Positions 38,087 through 46,965 are shown, counted from the first letter of the stretch. The stretch is DNA of 64,000 nt from Desertibacillus haloalkaliphilus (GCF_019039105.1 NZ_JAHPIV010000001.1:364612-428611), one strand, 5' to 3'. Notes: generated by a model from the letters alone, not told the origin. A program made the numbers and translations.

Positions 38087-38938
38087 TTATGGATAGATAT
38101 ACGGATCAAGTGGTAGATCAATTTCTTTCCAGCTGTCCACTTTGATAACCGGGATCAGCCATTCACCCTCTTTTTGCACGTCCAATTTTCCTTTTACTCG
38201 AATCCATGAATTTTCTTTGATTCCAAGGCTAGAGCCATCCTCAATGACTATTCCGGCAGCATGGGCATCTGCCACACAATGGGTGACAAGAAACCTCGTA
38301 ATCACAGTGCGTTTTGAATTGACATGAAAATCATCTTCTAAAATAAACCCATCCAATTCGATCGATTTTCCAATAAAGCCTTCTGGATACGTCGTTATTG
38401 AGGTGAGATAGTCTGCAAAGTTCGTGTTATCAAAGTAAAGGGCTGGTTCGTTAATAATTTCAAGAATATCTTTCTCTTGAGGGAACAATTCATGATCTTC
38501 AAGGTCACCATGATCATGATAAGTTGAATAGCTGACCCCTCTTTTTTGAGCTTCAGCTGCGCCAAAATCTTTATATGGTAAAAGAAACCCAGTTACTAAC
38601 GGAAGGATAATAATTCCATAACTTATGAACGTTTGTAGCGAAAAACTCCCTCCATTGTCATCATCATGAGTACAGCCCCAAGGTCCACATTGACTGTGAT
38701 CATGTTCAGTAGTAGTGAAAATTCGCGGTACTTGAATAAAAAATAAAAACAAAAAGAGCACTGACGCAATTTGACTAAAATAAAGATAATCTGGATTGAT
38801 AAATCGTCCAATTTCACCGGACTCATGTAAAATAAAAATAAACACTGCAAACAATAATAATACGAAAGCCTTAATTAATTGCCTTAGGTGTATACGTAAA
38901 ATGTTTACTCCCCCCCTCTTATAGCCATGGATGCACAA
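38087..38938 (-). CDS. TIGR03943/YcgQ-like membrane protein, partner of the permease
   Basis: The protein is about 271-283 residues long, with three membrane segments in the first 130 and a soluble C-terminal domain (about 160-283). A loop between segments is rich in metal ligands (EHDHSQCGPWGCTHDD), and another follows (STYHDHGDLEDHE), which would fit handling of a metal ion. This family (DUF1980) is always found beside a DUF318 permease, as here, where the genes overlap. The best ribosome binding site, AGGGGGGAG, points to an ATT codon at 38902 (N-I-L-R-I-H-L); the listed frame begins at TTG 38938 without a site. The cargo and mechanism are unknown. Confidence 0.85.
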   Translation of the reverse strand: MCIHGYKRGGVNILRIHLRQLIKAFVLLLFAVFIFILHESGEIGRFINPDYLYFSQIASVLFLFLFFIQVPRIFTTTEHDHSQCGPWGCTHDDDNGGSFSLQTFISYGIIILPLVTGFLLPYKDFGAAEAQKRGVSYSTYHDHGDLEDHELFPQEKDILEIINEPALYFDNTNFADYLTSITTYPEGFIGKSIELDGFILEDDFHVNSKRTVITRFLVTHCVADAHAAGIVIEDGSSLGIKENSWIRVKGKLDVQKEGEWLIPVIKVDSWKEIDLPLDPYIYP

Positions 38939-39914
38939 ATAGTAGAATTCCTAGCACAGTTGTTGTGATAATGATCATTAGCACAATAACAAAACGAATA
39001 TTAAAAACGGCCATCATCATAATCGTATTTTTCAAATCAAGCATCGGGCCATAAATTAAAAATCCAAGCAAAGATGTTTGTGGAAACAGATGACGGAAGG
39101 ATGCTGCAATGAATGCATCTGCTTCCGAACATAATGATAGTAAATAGGCAAGTCCCATCATCACAAGAGTGGAAGCCAAAATCCCTTCTCCTAAACCTAG
39201 AATCGTTTTCGTTGAAATATATGTTTGCACAAATGCTGCTAACACAGCTCCAACAATTAAAAATTTACCCATAACAAAGAATTCATCGATCGCGTGCTCA
39301 AACATCGACTTTATCCGCTTCCCTACAGGTAGTTTGGAACTAGATTGATCGACTGCCAGCCATTCTTTGCTTCTTTTTAGTTGGTTTCTTGAAAATAGGA
39401 TCGAGATGATACCAGCGATCATAATAGCAATTACTAATCCAAGCCCCATTCGCAATAAGGCGATCTTTACATTTTCACCAAAAGCCATATACGTCGAAAA
39501 AATGACAATTGGGTTTATCAAAGGTCCTGTAAGCAGAAAGCCTACCCCTGCAAATATGGGGACTCCCTTGGCCACTAAACGGCGTACAATCGGAACAATT
39601 CCGCATTCACAAGCCGGAAATAAGGCCCCTACTAAGCAACTCATGATCACAGCTTGAAACTTATTTTTGGGAATTAACCTTTTTACATGCTCATCTGTTA
39701 CAAAGACTTGAATAATGCCCGCAATAAAAACGCCAATTAACACAAACGGAATCGCTTCAATCAAAATGCTGAGAAAAACCATATTAAAGCTTAGTAACGA
39801 ATCATGTATGTGAAAAGATGTTATTGTAAATTGGTTATGAAAAAAAATGACAAGAGCCGCAATGGCTAAAAGGAAAAATCCTATCAGTTCAACTAAACGA
39901 TAGTTCATTTGCAT
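38919..39914 (-). CDS. DUF318/YraQ-YcgR-like permease
   Basis: The 331-residue protein has about eight membrane helices in two halves, with the conserved family block FPACECGIVPIVRRLVAKGVP near 100-120 and GPLINPIVIFSTY after it. Homologs are annotated as permeases and occur with CobW-type GTPases in metal-linked operons. ATG at 39914 is preceded by GGAGG nine bases upstream; a frame reaching 40091 would add 59 residues including CTGC, overlaps cobW and lacks a site. It lies between the GTPase at 40063 and its TIGR03943 partner, in an operon with a Zur-like box at 41068. Confidence 0.88.
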   Translation of the reverse strand: MQMNYRLVELIGFFLLAIAALVIFFHNQFTITSFHIHDSLLSFNMVFLSILIEAIPFVLIGVFIAGIIQVFVTDEHVKRLIPKNKFQAVIMSCLVGALFPACECGIVPIVRRLVAKGVPIFAGVGFLLTGPLINPIVIFSTYMAFGENVKIALLRMGLGLVIAIMIAGIISILFSRNQLKRSKEWLAVDQSSSKLPVGKRIKSMFEHAIDEFFVMGKFLIVGAVLAAFVQTYISTKTILGLGEGILASTLVMMGLAYLLSLCSEADAFIAASFRHLFPQTSLLGFLIYGPMLDLKNTIMMMAVFNIRFVIVLMIIITTTVLGILLFVHPWL

Positions 39915-40062
39915 AACATATTGCCTCCAATTTTTCTTTCGTTTGCGATGTGCATACAAGGAACATCCAGTGCACAAAGCAAAATGATTGCGATTTAAAA
40001 GTGTTATTTTGTCCAAAGAAAAACCGTTAAGATCTGGATAAAATCTTAACGCTTTTTCAAAG

Positions 40063-41025
40063 TTAAAATGCTTTTGTCTTTTGAATAACACGCTGCCAAT
40101 CCTTCAAAATTTCTTCCTTTTGGAGATCAATTCCAATTAAAACTAAATAATGTTCACCAGTGTAGTCTGTGCGCTCCCAACTCAGTCGTTTCATCACTTG
40201 CTGAATGAGATATGTACCATCGTCGAGTAAAACGTAGCCTTTGGCTCGAAGTAAATTAGACTTCCATTTTTTTAGAAACGTCTCAATATCCCTTTTGGTC
40301 GTCATTGATAAAAGTGGTAGTGAAATACTGTTTATACGCGAGTGTGAATGGTGGTTTGTATGATGATTGCTCTCCTGTTTAGTCCCTTTAATTTTAACTG
40401 TAACCCGATTCGCGTTCGAAAACGTAAAGAGCTTCGTCACATCAATGTTACTATAGTTCACATACGAGATCGTAGCTGCTGGATTATACTTCACTAGTAG
40501 TTTATTGATTTTTGATCTAATGCCTTCTGACACTAAGTCGACTTTATTAACAATCTGCATATCAGCTACTTCAATTTGCCTTCTCGTCGTTCGTACCAGC
40601 TCACGGTCAGATTCAAACATACTGTTATAAGAAAGGATATGCTCTGCATCAATGAGTGTAATGACTTTTTCAAGATAAACCCGATGTAATAATTCCGGTT
40701 CAGTTAATGAATCAGCAACTTCCTCAGGATTTGCGACACCTGTAAGCTCTATAAAAATAACGTCCGGTTCTAATGTAAGAAGTTTCTCAATCGATTGTGT
40801 AACTTCGCTTTTTTTGTTACAGCAAATGCACCCATCGAGCAGCTTTTCAATGATTTGATTTTTACTAGAAACACTTTTTCCATCGGTATCCGTTTCTCCC
40901 ATTTCATTCATAAGTACAGCAGCTGTAAGTTTTTTTTGTAAACACTCATCAAGAAAACGTTTCAATAAGGTTGTTTTCCCACTTCCTAAAAATCCAGTTA
41001 ATATAAACACAGGTACCTTTTTCAT
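40063..41025 (-). CDS. COG0523 (CobW/YciC-type) metallochaperone GTPase, first copy
   Basis: The 320-residue G3E GTPase has the P-loop [11 protein letters not shown], the metal-binding motif GCICC (LLDGCICCNKKSEV), the switch ELTGVANPEEVADSL and the guanine motif NKVD. A histidine-rich linker (ESNHHTNHHSHSR, about 220) precedes the C-terminal CobW domain. Members deliver metals, often zinc under starvation. GGAGG lies before the ATG at 41025. It leads the operon with the permease and the TIGR03943 protein. A 19-of-22 match to the Zur box lies 43 bases upstream. Confidence 0.92.
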   Translation of the reverse strand: MKKVPVFILTGFLGSGKTTLLKRFLDECLQKKLTAAVLMNEMGETDTDGKSVSSKNQIIEKLLDGCICCNKKSEVTQSIEKLLTLEPDVIFIELTGVANPEEVADSLTEPELLHRVYLEKVITLIDAEHILSYNSMFESDRELVRTTRRQIEVADMQIVNKVDLVSEGIRSKINKLLVKYNPAATISYVNYSNIDVTKLFTFSNANRVTVKIKGTKQESNHHTNHHSHSRINSISLPLLSMTTKRDIETFLKKWKSNLLRAKGYVLLDDGTYLIQQVMKRLSWERTDYTGEHYLVLIGIDLQKEEILKDWQRVIQKTKAF

Positions 41026-41067
41026 TTTTGAAACCTCCTTTTTTTACACAATTATAAGTATTAAGAA

Positions 41068-41090
41068 TAAACCGTAATTATTCCTATTTA
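41068..41090. promoter_or_regulatory. Zur-type operator before the GTPase-permease operon
   Basis: Half-sites TAAACCGTAAT and ATTCCTATTTA flank a single T. The Bacillus Zur box is TAAATCGTAAT, one base, ATTACGATTTA, so there are three mismatches in 22 positions. Confidence 0.75.
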
Positions 41091-41235
41091 TCTTTTATTG
41101 GATAAGATAACAGCCCAAAATCACACTAATGTTTTTTCCATACACAAAGAAATCACCATACCCACTTTAATAAATGGCTATGGTGATCTCTTTGACGATT
41201 ATGGGCTTTTCACTAATCGAAAGTTTAAAATAAGA

Positions 41236-41275
41236 GGCTGAGACAAAAGGTAAAAACCAACCTTTTGTCCCATCT
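41236..41275 (-). terminator. GACAAAAGG-family hairpin terminator
   Basis: GACAAAAGG pairs with CCTTTTGTC around a ten-base loop, with outer GAG/CTC pairing. It follows the GTPase gene at 41289 and shares its stem with hairpins at 13478, 48293 and 48447. Confidence 0.75.
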
Positions 41276-41288
41276 CTACGATATATTA

Positions 41289-42482
41289 TTAAGCTTCAAT
41301 AAATGCTGGAAGTTCATCAATAAACGTTGACCAATCCATGTTCATTTCTTCATCAGTAAGCAAACATCGATCAAGTGACTCTTCCACCTCTTGACGGTTC
41401 ATCTCCAGACCAATCATTGCAATTTCAGTCATGCGGTCTCCATACGTTTTGTCCCACCTTTTAAGTAATTCAGGATCTTCTTGTAGTATTCGTGCTTTTT
41501 CTTCTTCAGGGTGTACAGCCACCCACTCTCCTGCACCTTGAATCATTAATGAAGGACCTGCTTGAGAAAGTAAACCGGCCATATGATTACGTGAAGCTAA
41601 CCAAAAAAATCCTTTGGCACGAACGACATCAACTGGCCAATCTTCTAGCCATTTTTTCCATCTTTCCGGATGAAAGGGACGGTTTCTTTGATATACAAAA
41701 GAGGAAATACCATATTCCTCTGTTTCAGGTGTATGCTCCTGATTTAACTCCTTAATCCAGCCCGCACCTTGACTTGCTTTTTCAAAATCGAACAGGCCTG
41801 TATGTAAAACAGCATCTAATGGTACCTTTGAGAACGAGCTTGTTAGTATATTTGCATCCGGGTTTAACTTTTGTAAAATAGCTAATAATTCTGCCGTATC
41901 CTCATCATCTAGCAAATCAGTTTTATTAAGAATAATCACATTAGCAAATTCGATTTGATCGATTAATAGATCAACGACTTCTCTTTGATCGGTTTCATCA
42001 GTCGCTTGCTTTCGCTCCAGCAACGTTTCTCCAGATGAAAAGTCATGCCAAAAGCGATTACCATCGACGACGGTAACCATCGTATCGAGCTTACAAATTT
42101 CTGTTAAATGAATATCAAGCTCCTCATCGATATATGTAAACGTTTGAGCTACCGGAATCGGTTCGGAAATACCGGTCGATTCAATCACGATATAATCAAT
42201 ATCACCTGCCTTGACTAACTTTTCTACTTCGATCATTAGATCTTCACGCAACGTACAGCAAATACAACCATTTTGAAGCTCCACCATTTTTTCGTCTGTG
42301 CGTGAAAAGCCACCTTGCTTAATCATCGTCGCATCGATATTCACTTCACTCATATCATTGACAATGACAGCAATTCTCTTGTTCTCTCTATTCGCTAAAA
42401 TATGATTTAATAAAGTCGTTTTTCCTGACCCTAAATATCCACTTAAAACTGTAACTGGAACCTTATTTTCCACAGGTTTCAC
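41289..42482 (-). CDS. COG0523 GTPase of the YciC/ZagA type, second copy
   Basis: The 397-residue protein is the longest of the three COG0523 members. It has [20 protein letters not shown] in [37 protein letters not shown] and a C-terminal CobW domain ([27 protein letters not shown]). Its length and lack of a histidine-rich loop match B. subtilis YciC (ZagA), a Zur-controlled zinc metallochaperone. GTG at 42482 is listed, but GTG at 42473 is better spaced from AAAGGGATG. It probably shares a transcript with the FAD oxidoreductase 56 bases upstream. Confidence 0.92.
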   Translation of the reverse strand: MKPVENKVPVTVLSGYLGSGKTTLLNHILANRENKRIAVIVNDMSEVNIDATMIKQGGFSRTDEKMVELQNGCICCTLREDLMIEVEKLVKAGDIDYIVIESTGISEPIPVAQTFTYIDEELDIHLTEICKLDTMVTVVDGNRFWHDFSSGETLLERKQATDETDQREVVDLLIDQIEFANVIILNKTDLLDDEDTAELLAILQKLNPDANILTSSFSKVPLDAVLHTGLFDFEKASQGAGWIKELNQEHTPETEEYGISSFVYQRNRPFHPERWKKWLEDWPVDVVRAKGFFWLASRNHMAGLLSQAGPSLMIQGAGEWVAVHPEEEKARILQEDPELLKRWDKTYGDRMTEIAMIGLEMNRQEVEESLDRCLLTDEEMNMDWSTFIDELPAFIEA

Positions 42483-42538
42483 ATCCCTTTATCTCTAATA
42501 GTTGATTACATTCGATGTTGATAACCAACATCGTTTTA

Positions 42539-43702
42539 CTACTGGTTTAGTACGATTTTTCTTGCAGCAATCCTGGCCCCCGAAATATTTCTAGAAACCG
42601 GACCTACCTCTAGTTCAGCTAGTGGGCCTGACACATATAAATGTCGGCACCATTCTAACGATTCACTAACAATTGGAAATCCACATTTGGCACATTGTAA
42701 GTTTTGTTCAGTTATTAGTTTTTGAAGCCATTGTTGCCCTTGTGGTACGGCTTGAAATCCCGTTGCTAAAAGGATGGTGTTTGTACTCATACTCTTGTTA
42801 TTGTTTTTCAGGTTCAATTCAATCTCATTTCGATTTGCAGTAGCTGAGCTGATTTCGTCGGTAATAATCGTTAGTTTTCCTTCTCTTTCTAGCTTACGTA
42901 ACTTACGATGTTGTTCTTTTGGAATCGAGCCTTTGTTTCTCGCTTGTTGAATCATTTTTCTTCTTTCATCATAATCTTTGATCATTTTAAACGATTGGAG
43001 ATGCTTTGGTCCTAACCAGCCTGGGTGACTGTCAAAGGCATGCACCCGGAACTCATGACGTTTTATAAGTGTCACTTTACCAGGAAACAACGCACTTAGT
43101 GTAATGGAAACATGCGCTGCAGTGATGCCACCTCCTACGACTGTGATCGGTGGGGCCTGTTGCTTGAGGTCAGCGAGTCTTTCATTAAAAATATGATGGA
43201 CCTGGTCTGGAACTTTCTTTTTTATACGTTCAGCCCACTCAGGAATATTTTGTTCACTCGTATTGAAGGCGATGACGATATTTTTTCCAAAAAATGATTG
43301 AGACTTGCTAGTTTCGACTCTCCATCCCTCTTGATGCTTCGTTACATCAGTGACCATTCCCTTACACCATGCTTGATCGACACCCACTTCTTTTAACACC
43401 CTTTCACAATGTTCATTAAACAGTTGTAATGACGGGCGCATATAATAGCCATAAAATCCTTTTTCCTTTATTGGCTTCCCGTATTTCTCTAAGCTAAAAG
43501 GGTTTATGTCAATATGATGAACTGAAGGTGAGCGTAAGTACTCCATTCCAATCAAACTTGTATTCCGTTTCCAATGAAAGAGTGGTTCATCATTTGGATC
43601 AATGATAAGTAGCTTATCAACATCGGCTTTCCCGCTTTTGATTAAAAAAGTAGCTACAGTACAGCCATGAATTCCTCCACCAATAATTATCCAATCGTAC
43701 AA
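42539..43702 (-). CDS. FAD/NAD(P)-dependent oxidoreductase, Zur-cluster member
   Basis: The 387-residue flavoprotein has an N-terminal dinucleotide fold (WIIIGGGIHGCTVATFL) and a second one (ITVVGGGITAAHVSITL, about 190), with ATGFQ near 315. This layout matches the SidA/IucD and Pdr-like group of FAD monooxygenase-like proteins. A CxxC followed by another cysteine (CAKCGFPIVSESLEWC) near the C-terminus could bind a metal. Initiation appears to use TTG at 43702 with GGAG nine bases upstream. The gene is preceded by the best-placed Zur-like box (43719-43741). Its reaction is unknown; linkage to metal-scavenging metabolism is inferred. Confidence 0.8.
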   Translation of the reverse strand: MYDWIIIGGGIHGCTVATFLIKSGKADVDKLLIIDPNDEPLFHWKRNTSLIGMEYLRSPSVHHIDINPFSLEKYGKPIKEKGFYGYYMRPSLQLFNEHCERVLKEVGVDQAWCKGMVTDVTKHQEGWRVETSKSQSFFGKNIVIAFNTSEQNIPEWAERIKKKVPDQVHHIFNERLADLKQQAPPITVVGGGITAAHVSITLSALFPGKVTLIKRHEFRVHAFDSHPGWLGPKHLQSFKMIKDYDERRKMIQQARNKGSIPKEQHRKLRKLEREGKLTIITDEISSATANRNEIELNLKNNNKSMSTNTILLATGFQAVPQGQQWLQKLITEQNLQCAKCGFPIVSESLEWCRHLYVSGPLAELEVGPVSRNISGARIAARKIVLNQ

Positions 43703-43718
43703 ATCTTCATTTCTCCTT

Positions 43719-43741
43719 TTAATCGTAATAATTACTATTTA
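43719..43741. promoter_or_regulatory. Zur-type operator before the FAD oxidoreductase operon
   Basis: Half-sites TTAATCGTAAT and ATTACTATTTA flank one A, giving 20 of 22 matches to the Bacillus Zur box. The box lies 17 bases before the TTG start codon, a normal repressor position. Confidence 0.82.
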
Positions 43742-43743
43742 TA

Positions 43744-44472
43744 TTATATACTCTTCTGACAAATTAAAATCATACGTGGGGACCTTTGAGAATCAAATGG
43801 GCTTGCATCATAGTCTCCAATTTTGTTTTTGATAACAAAACCGTAAGAAGTTAACATAGAAACCATTTTATCTAAATCGTACAATTTTATTTTCTCTTCA
43901 TACTTCTTTTCTTCTTTTTTAGACTTTAGAATAATCGATTTATTCACATATCCTTCTTGAATTTTTCGGTACTGAATGAGTTCCATCGAGCCCACTTCTT
44001 CTTTTGAAAAAGGAATCAGATTATTTTTAAGAAAGGTAGGGTTTAGATAATCGATAATAAAGTGACCTCTACTTTTTAAAGCACGGTTTATCCCTTGGAT
44101 TACTTTTTCATTTTCTTCATCTTTCTCAAAATAGCCGAAGCTTGTAAACATATTTACGACTAAATCCATTTCTTCATTGAAAGGTGTATTTCTCATATCA
44201 CACCTCATGTATTGAATCGGCATATTTAATGAGAGACGAATAGCCTCTTGTAACAGTGGTGCAGAAAGATCTACTCCGGTCACTCTCCAGCCCTGCTCTG
44301 CTAGGTAGCGAGAATGTCTTCCGTAGCCACAACACAAATCTAGTACTGACTTATTTCCTTTCGATGATAGTAATGGAAGTAGGTTTTTTAGTTCATTTCC
44401 CTCTTTACCATTTCGGTGTTGATAAATTTTTATGTAGTCAGTCTGAAAATGCTCTTCATACCATGTACTCAT
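43744..44472 (-). CDS. Class I SAM-dependent methyltransferase
   Basis: The 242-residue enzyme has the Rossmann-fold SAM motif SVLDLCCGYGRHSRYLAEQGWRVTGVDLS (about 40-70), the acidic motif II and the motif IV-like DLVVNMFTSFGYF. The target is unknown; the pattern is that of generic small-molecule methyltransferases near YqeM and UbiE. ATG at 44472 follows GGGGGTAG. A perfect right half of a Zur box lies 27-49 bases upstream, so it is probably a separate zinc-responsive unit in the cluster. Confidence 0.88.
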   Translation of the reverse strand: MSTWYEEHFQTDYIKIYQHRNGKEGNELKNLLPLLSSKGNKSVLDLCCGYGRHSRYLAEQGWRVTGVDLSAPLLQEAIRLSLNMPIQYMRCDMRNTPFNEEMDLVVNMFTSFGYFEKDEENEKVIQGINRALKSRGHFIIDYLNPTFLKNNLIPFSKEEVGSMELIQYRKIQEGYVNKSIILKSKKEEKKYEEKIKLYDLDKMVSMLTSYGFVIKNKIGDYDASPFDSQRSPRMILICQKSI

Positions 44473-44498
44473 GTAATTGCTACCCCCTAGTTCGACTA

Positions 44499-44521
44499 AT
44501 AACAGGAATGATTACGATTTA
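44499..44521. promoter_or_regulatory. Zur-type half-conserved operator before the methyltransferase
   Basis: The right half-site ATTACGATTTA is perfect, but the left half keeps only about six of 11 positions. The site is therefore weaker than the other three in this cluster. Confidence 0.55.
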
Positions 44522-44558
44522 TAGGGTAAAAATTTTTATAGCCTTTTTGATACTTTCT

Positions 44559-44927
44559 TTACATTTCCTCGTTTTTGTGCACTCCTAGAATCGTTTCTTC
44601 AGAAGGGACAAAACATTCTCCATTATAGGAATGACTAACCTTGTCTTTTATATAACTGCCTTTTAGTAATGAATCAATCAACCGAGGTGCATCCCTACCT
44701 GACATCTCCTTATACCAATGACCATCGGGATAGGTAATTAGGACACATTTATCTTGACACCTGCCATTGCACAGAGTTCTTGATGTATGTATGATATGAT
44801 CTAACCCCTTGGCCATAATTTCATTTCTAACGGATTGGGTTAATTCTTCCGCACCTGCTTTATTGCAGCTACCTCCATTGCAAATAAGGATGTGATGTTT
44901 AGTAGTCGTTAAATTCCATGTAGCCAT
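44559..44927 (-). CDS. Thioredoxin-like 2Fe-2S ferredoxin
   Basis: The 122-residue protein has cysteines in CNGGSC (about 17-22) and in TLCNGRCQDKC (about 52-60). This is the pattern of thioredoxin-like 2Fe-2S ferredoxins, including the CbiW type seen in Bacillus cobalamin operons. It ends with an unusual tail of about 25 residues. AGGAGGCAGG precedes the ATG at 44927. It is the third gene after moaB-like and cobW-like genes. No cobalamin genes are present, so electron donation to an enzyme of the cluster is inferred. Confidence 0.8.
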   Translation of the reverse strand: MATWNLTTTKHHILICNGGSCNKAGAEELTQSVRNEIMAKGLDHIIHTSRTLCNGRCQDKCVLITYPDGHWYKEMSGRDAPRLIDSLLKGSYIKDKVSHSYNGECFVPSEETILGVHKNEEM

Positions 44928-44994
44928 TTACCTGCCTCCTCGTTTCAATTATGTTATAGTAAGAACTTTGTTGAAGAACTATAAATAACATGGA

Positions 44995-45948
44995 CTACTT
45001 GCCAATTCCGATATTTTGCATTTCAAATAATTCTTTTTCAATCTTACTTCGTTCTAATTCATCATCTCCTATGAAAACGAGAATAGGTTCATAATGCTTC
45101 TCACATCGTTCAAACATTGGTTCACCATAAGAATAATTAAATAGAAATATTCCTGGTGTCTCCTTTAGTTGAATAAATCCTTTGGCACGAAAGAGATGCC
45201 TGTTCATTTTCTTTAAAAGTTGAACGAATTGAACTCTATCTATTGGACGATCCATAGGAACTGTAATCGTTCTTAGATGTAAATGTTTGTGGATATGGGA
45301 GTCATCATGAACCTCTTGTGGTAAAAAACGGTTAGTGCTTCGGTTTTCTGAAGAATATAGCATTGATGGGTCAATGTTTGCATACATCACTGGAAGTATC
45401 CGTGCCCATTGATTGACCTCCTGAACGTTCTTCTTTACCATCTCTATTACTGACTCGTTCACCTGATCTGTTTTATTGATGAGTACGAGATCAGCATACT
45501 CCGCTTGTTTTTTCATAAGCTTTCTTAATTTTATGCTCATTTTACCCTCATGCCACTGGATAGCATTTATAACTGTAATCACAGCTTTTATCTCAACTTT
45601 TCCTGCTAGTAGAGGATGAGTACATGCATCTATCACCTCTAATGGATGAGCTACACCTGTTGCTTCGATATAGATAGCATCTAAATCATGTTCTTCTAGG
45701 AGTGATGTAAGTTGTAAACTTAACTCACCTTGAATCGTACAGCAAATACACCCATTTAACATTTCTTTTAGAGGAGTGTCGTTAGGTATGATCGATGAAT
45801 CTACACTCACCTCACCTAATTCATTCATTAATACCCCGATTTTCCTTTCATTTCGTTTTTCAACTTGAAGCAACTGCTTCAACAAGGTGCTTTTTCCACT
45901 TCCTAAAAAACCACTTAATATAAAAATATCTACCGCTCTCTGCCTCAT
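44995..45948 (-). CDS. COG0523 metallochaperone GTPase, third copy
   Basis: The 317-residue G3E GTPase has GFLGSGKSTLLKQLL, GCICC (MLNGCICCTIQGEL), EATGVAHPLEVIDAC and the guanine motif INKTD. A histidine-containing linker (HDDSHIHKHLHLRT, about 218) leads to the C-terminal CobW domain. It is similar in length to the copy at 40063 and distinct from the YciC type at 41289, so the window has two subtypes. GGAAGGATG precedes the ATG. It lies 18 bases downstream of the MoaB-like gene and is co-transcribed with it. Confidence 0.92.
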   Translation of the reverse strand: MRQRAVDIFILSGFLGSGKSTLLKQLLQVEKRNERKIGVLMNELGEVSVDSSIIPNDTPLKEMLNGCICCTIQGELSLQLTSLLEEHDLDAIYIEATGVAHPLEVIDACTHPLLAGKVEIKAVITVINAIQWHEGKMSIKLRKLMKKQAEYADLVLINKTDQVNESVIEMVKKNVQEVNQWARILPVMYANIDPSMLYSSENRSTNRFLPQEVHDDSHIHKHLHLRTITVPMDRPIDRVQFVQLLKKMNRHLFRAKGFIQLKETPGIFLFNYSYGEPMFERCEKHYEPILVFIGDDELERSKIEKELFEMQNIGIGK

Positions 45949-45966
45949 TTACATCCTTCCCTACTT

Positions 45967-46479
45967 CTATATGTCTTTTCTAATTTCTCGTATCACATGT
46001 GATAGTTCCGGAATAATCAATTTACTCATCGCCAATTTTACAGCACCACTTGAGCCTGGCATAGCAAATACAGCGGTATGATCAATAACCCCTGCAATAG
46101 CACGACTTAAAATAGCTGCAGAACCTATATCTTCAGTAAAACTAAGCATTCTAAACAATTCTCCGAAACCGACGATTTCTTTGTCTAATTGGGCCTGGAT
46201 CGTCTCAATAGTAACGTCTCGAACTGCTATACCAGTACCACCATTTAACAATATTGCATCAATCTCTGGTGAATGAATTCCTTTGATAAGGGCTTCGTTA
46301 ATCTTTTCTTTATCGTCTGAAACAATTTCATAATCAGCGGTTAAATGCCCACCGTTAGTTAAAAATTCTCGAATCAATAAACCGCTTTTATCTGTTTCTT
46401 TTGTACGGGTATCACTGACAGTTATAATTTTACATCTGATTTCTTTGGGCGCTTCTTTTTTATGCTCGAATACACTCAA
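45967..46479 (-). CDS. MoaB/MogA-family protein
   Basis: The 170-residue protein has the family blocks ITVSDTRTKETDKSG, LNGGTGIAVRDVTIETI and GFGELFRMLSFTEDIGSAAILSRAIAG. It is closer to MoaB than MogA. MoaB/MogA proteins adenylylate molybdopterin before molybdenum insertion, a metal-linked step. No other molybdenum-cofactor gene is in the window, and the gene heads an operon behind a Zur box, so a role in zinc limitation is possible. The start is TTG at 46479 after AAAGGAGAATG. Confidence 0.88.
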   Translation of the reverse strand: MSVFEHKKEAPKEIRCKIITVSDTRTKETDKSGLLIREFLTNGGHLTADYEIVSDDKEKINEALIKGIHSPEIDAILLNGGTGIAVRDVTIETIQAQLDKEIVGFGELFRMLSFTEDIGSAAILSRAIAGVIDHTAVFAMPGSSGAVKLAMSKLIIPELSHVIREIRKDI

Positions 46480-46577
46480 GTTTCATTCTCCTTTAACAAA
46501 TTTATTGATCTCGATAATTACCTTCTAAAAAACTGTTTGATTACTATACTATGTAATCATTGATGATTGACAGTTTG

Positions 46578-46600
46578 TAAATCGTAATCATTACTATCTA
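46578..46600. promoter_or_regulatory. Zur-type operator before the MoaB-GTPase-ferredoxin operon
   Basis: Half-sites TAAATCGTAAT and ATTACTATCTA flank one C: 20 of 22 matches to the Bacillus Zur box. It is about 100 bases upstream of the TTG start. Confidence 0.85.
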
Positions 46601-46697
46601 TATTTTATAGTAAGTGATTTAATTTATTGGGTCAACCTAAAGTTCCTAATAAATTTAATACCATCAAAAAAGCCCCCTATAGGTAAAAATCTCTACA

Positions 46698-46742
46698 TAA
46701 AAAACGACCTATCCCTCGTGAGATCGAGAAATAGGTCGTTGT
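46698..46742 (-). terminator. Terminator after tRNA-Ala
   Basis: AACGACCTAT pairs with ATAGGTCGTT around an 18-base loop, with T residues following on the minus strand. Confidence 0.85.
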
Positions 46743-46786
46743 ATATGCGCAGTATGTATACTTTTTAAAATATTTATGTTTATGTA

Positions 46787-46862
46787 TGGTGGAGCATAGC
46801 GGGATCGAACCGCTGACCTCTACACTGCCAGTGTAGCGCTCTCCCAGCTGAGCTAATGCCCC
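46787..46862 (-). tRNA. tRNA-Ala (anticodon GGC)
   Basis: The minus strand reads a full cloverleaf. The acceptor GGGGCAT pairs with ATGCTCC, and the D-arm has GCTC/GAGC. The anticodon stem CTACA/TGTAG encloses the loop CTGGCAG (anticodon GGC, reading GCC/GCU codons). The T-arm has GGTTCGATCC, and the CCA end is encoded. The total is 76 bases. An apparent 69-codon open frame over this gene is not coding. The tRNA is followed by its own terminator. Confidence 0.96.
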
Positions 46863-46965
46863 GTAGTAATAATGAAGTTTTGTCAAAGAAGGTCCCTGTT
46901 TCTTCCTCTACTCGTCACTCTAGGTCGTCTATGCGTCGAAACAACTCGTCGCAGCTTTACTCGTA

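Noticed and set aside
39915-40091. N-terminal extension of the permease containing a CTGC motif
   Set aside because: It overlaps the GTPase gene and lacks a ribosome binding site, whereas GGAGG lies correctly before ATG 39914.
46677-46886. Open frame over the tRNA region
   Set aside because: It reads across tRNA-Ala and its terminator and has no ribosome binding site.
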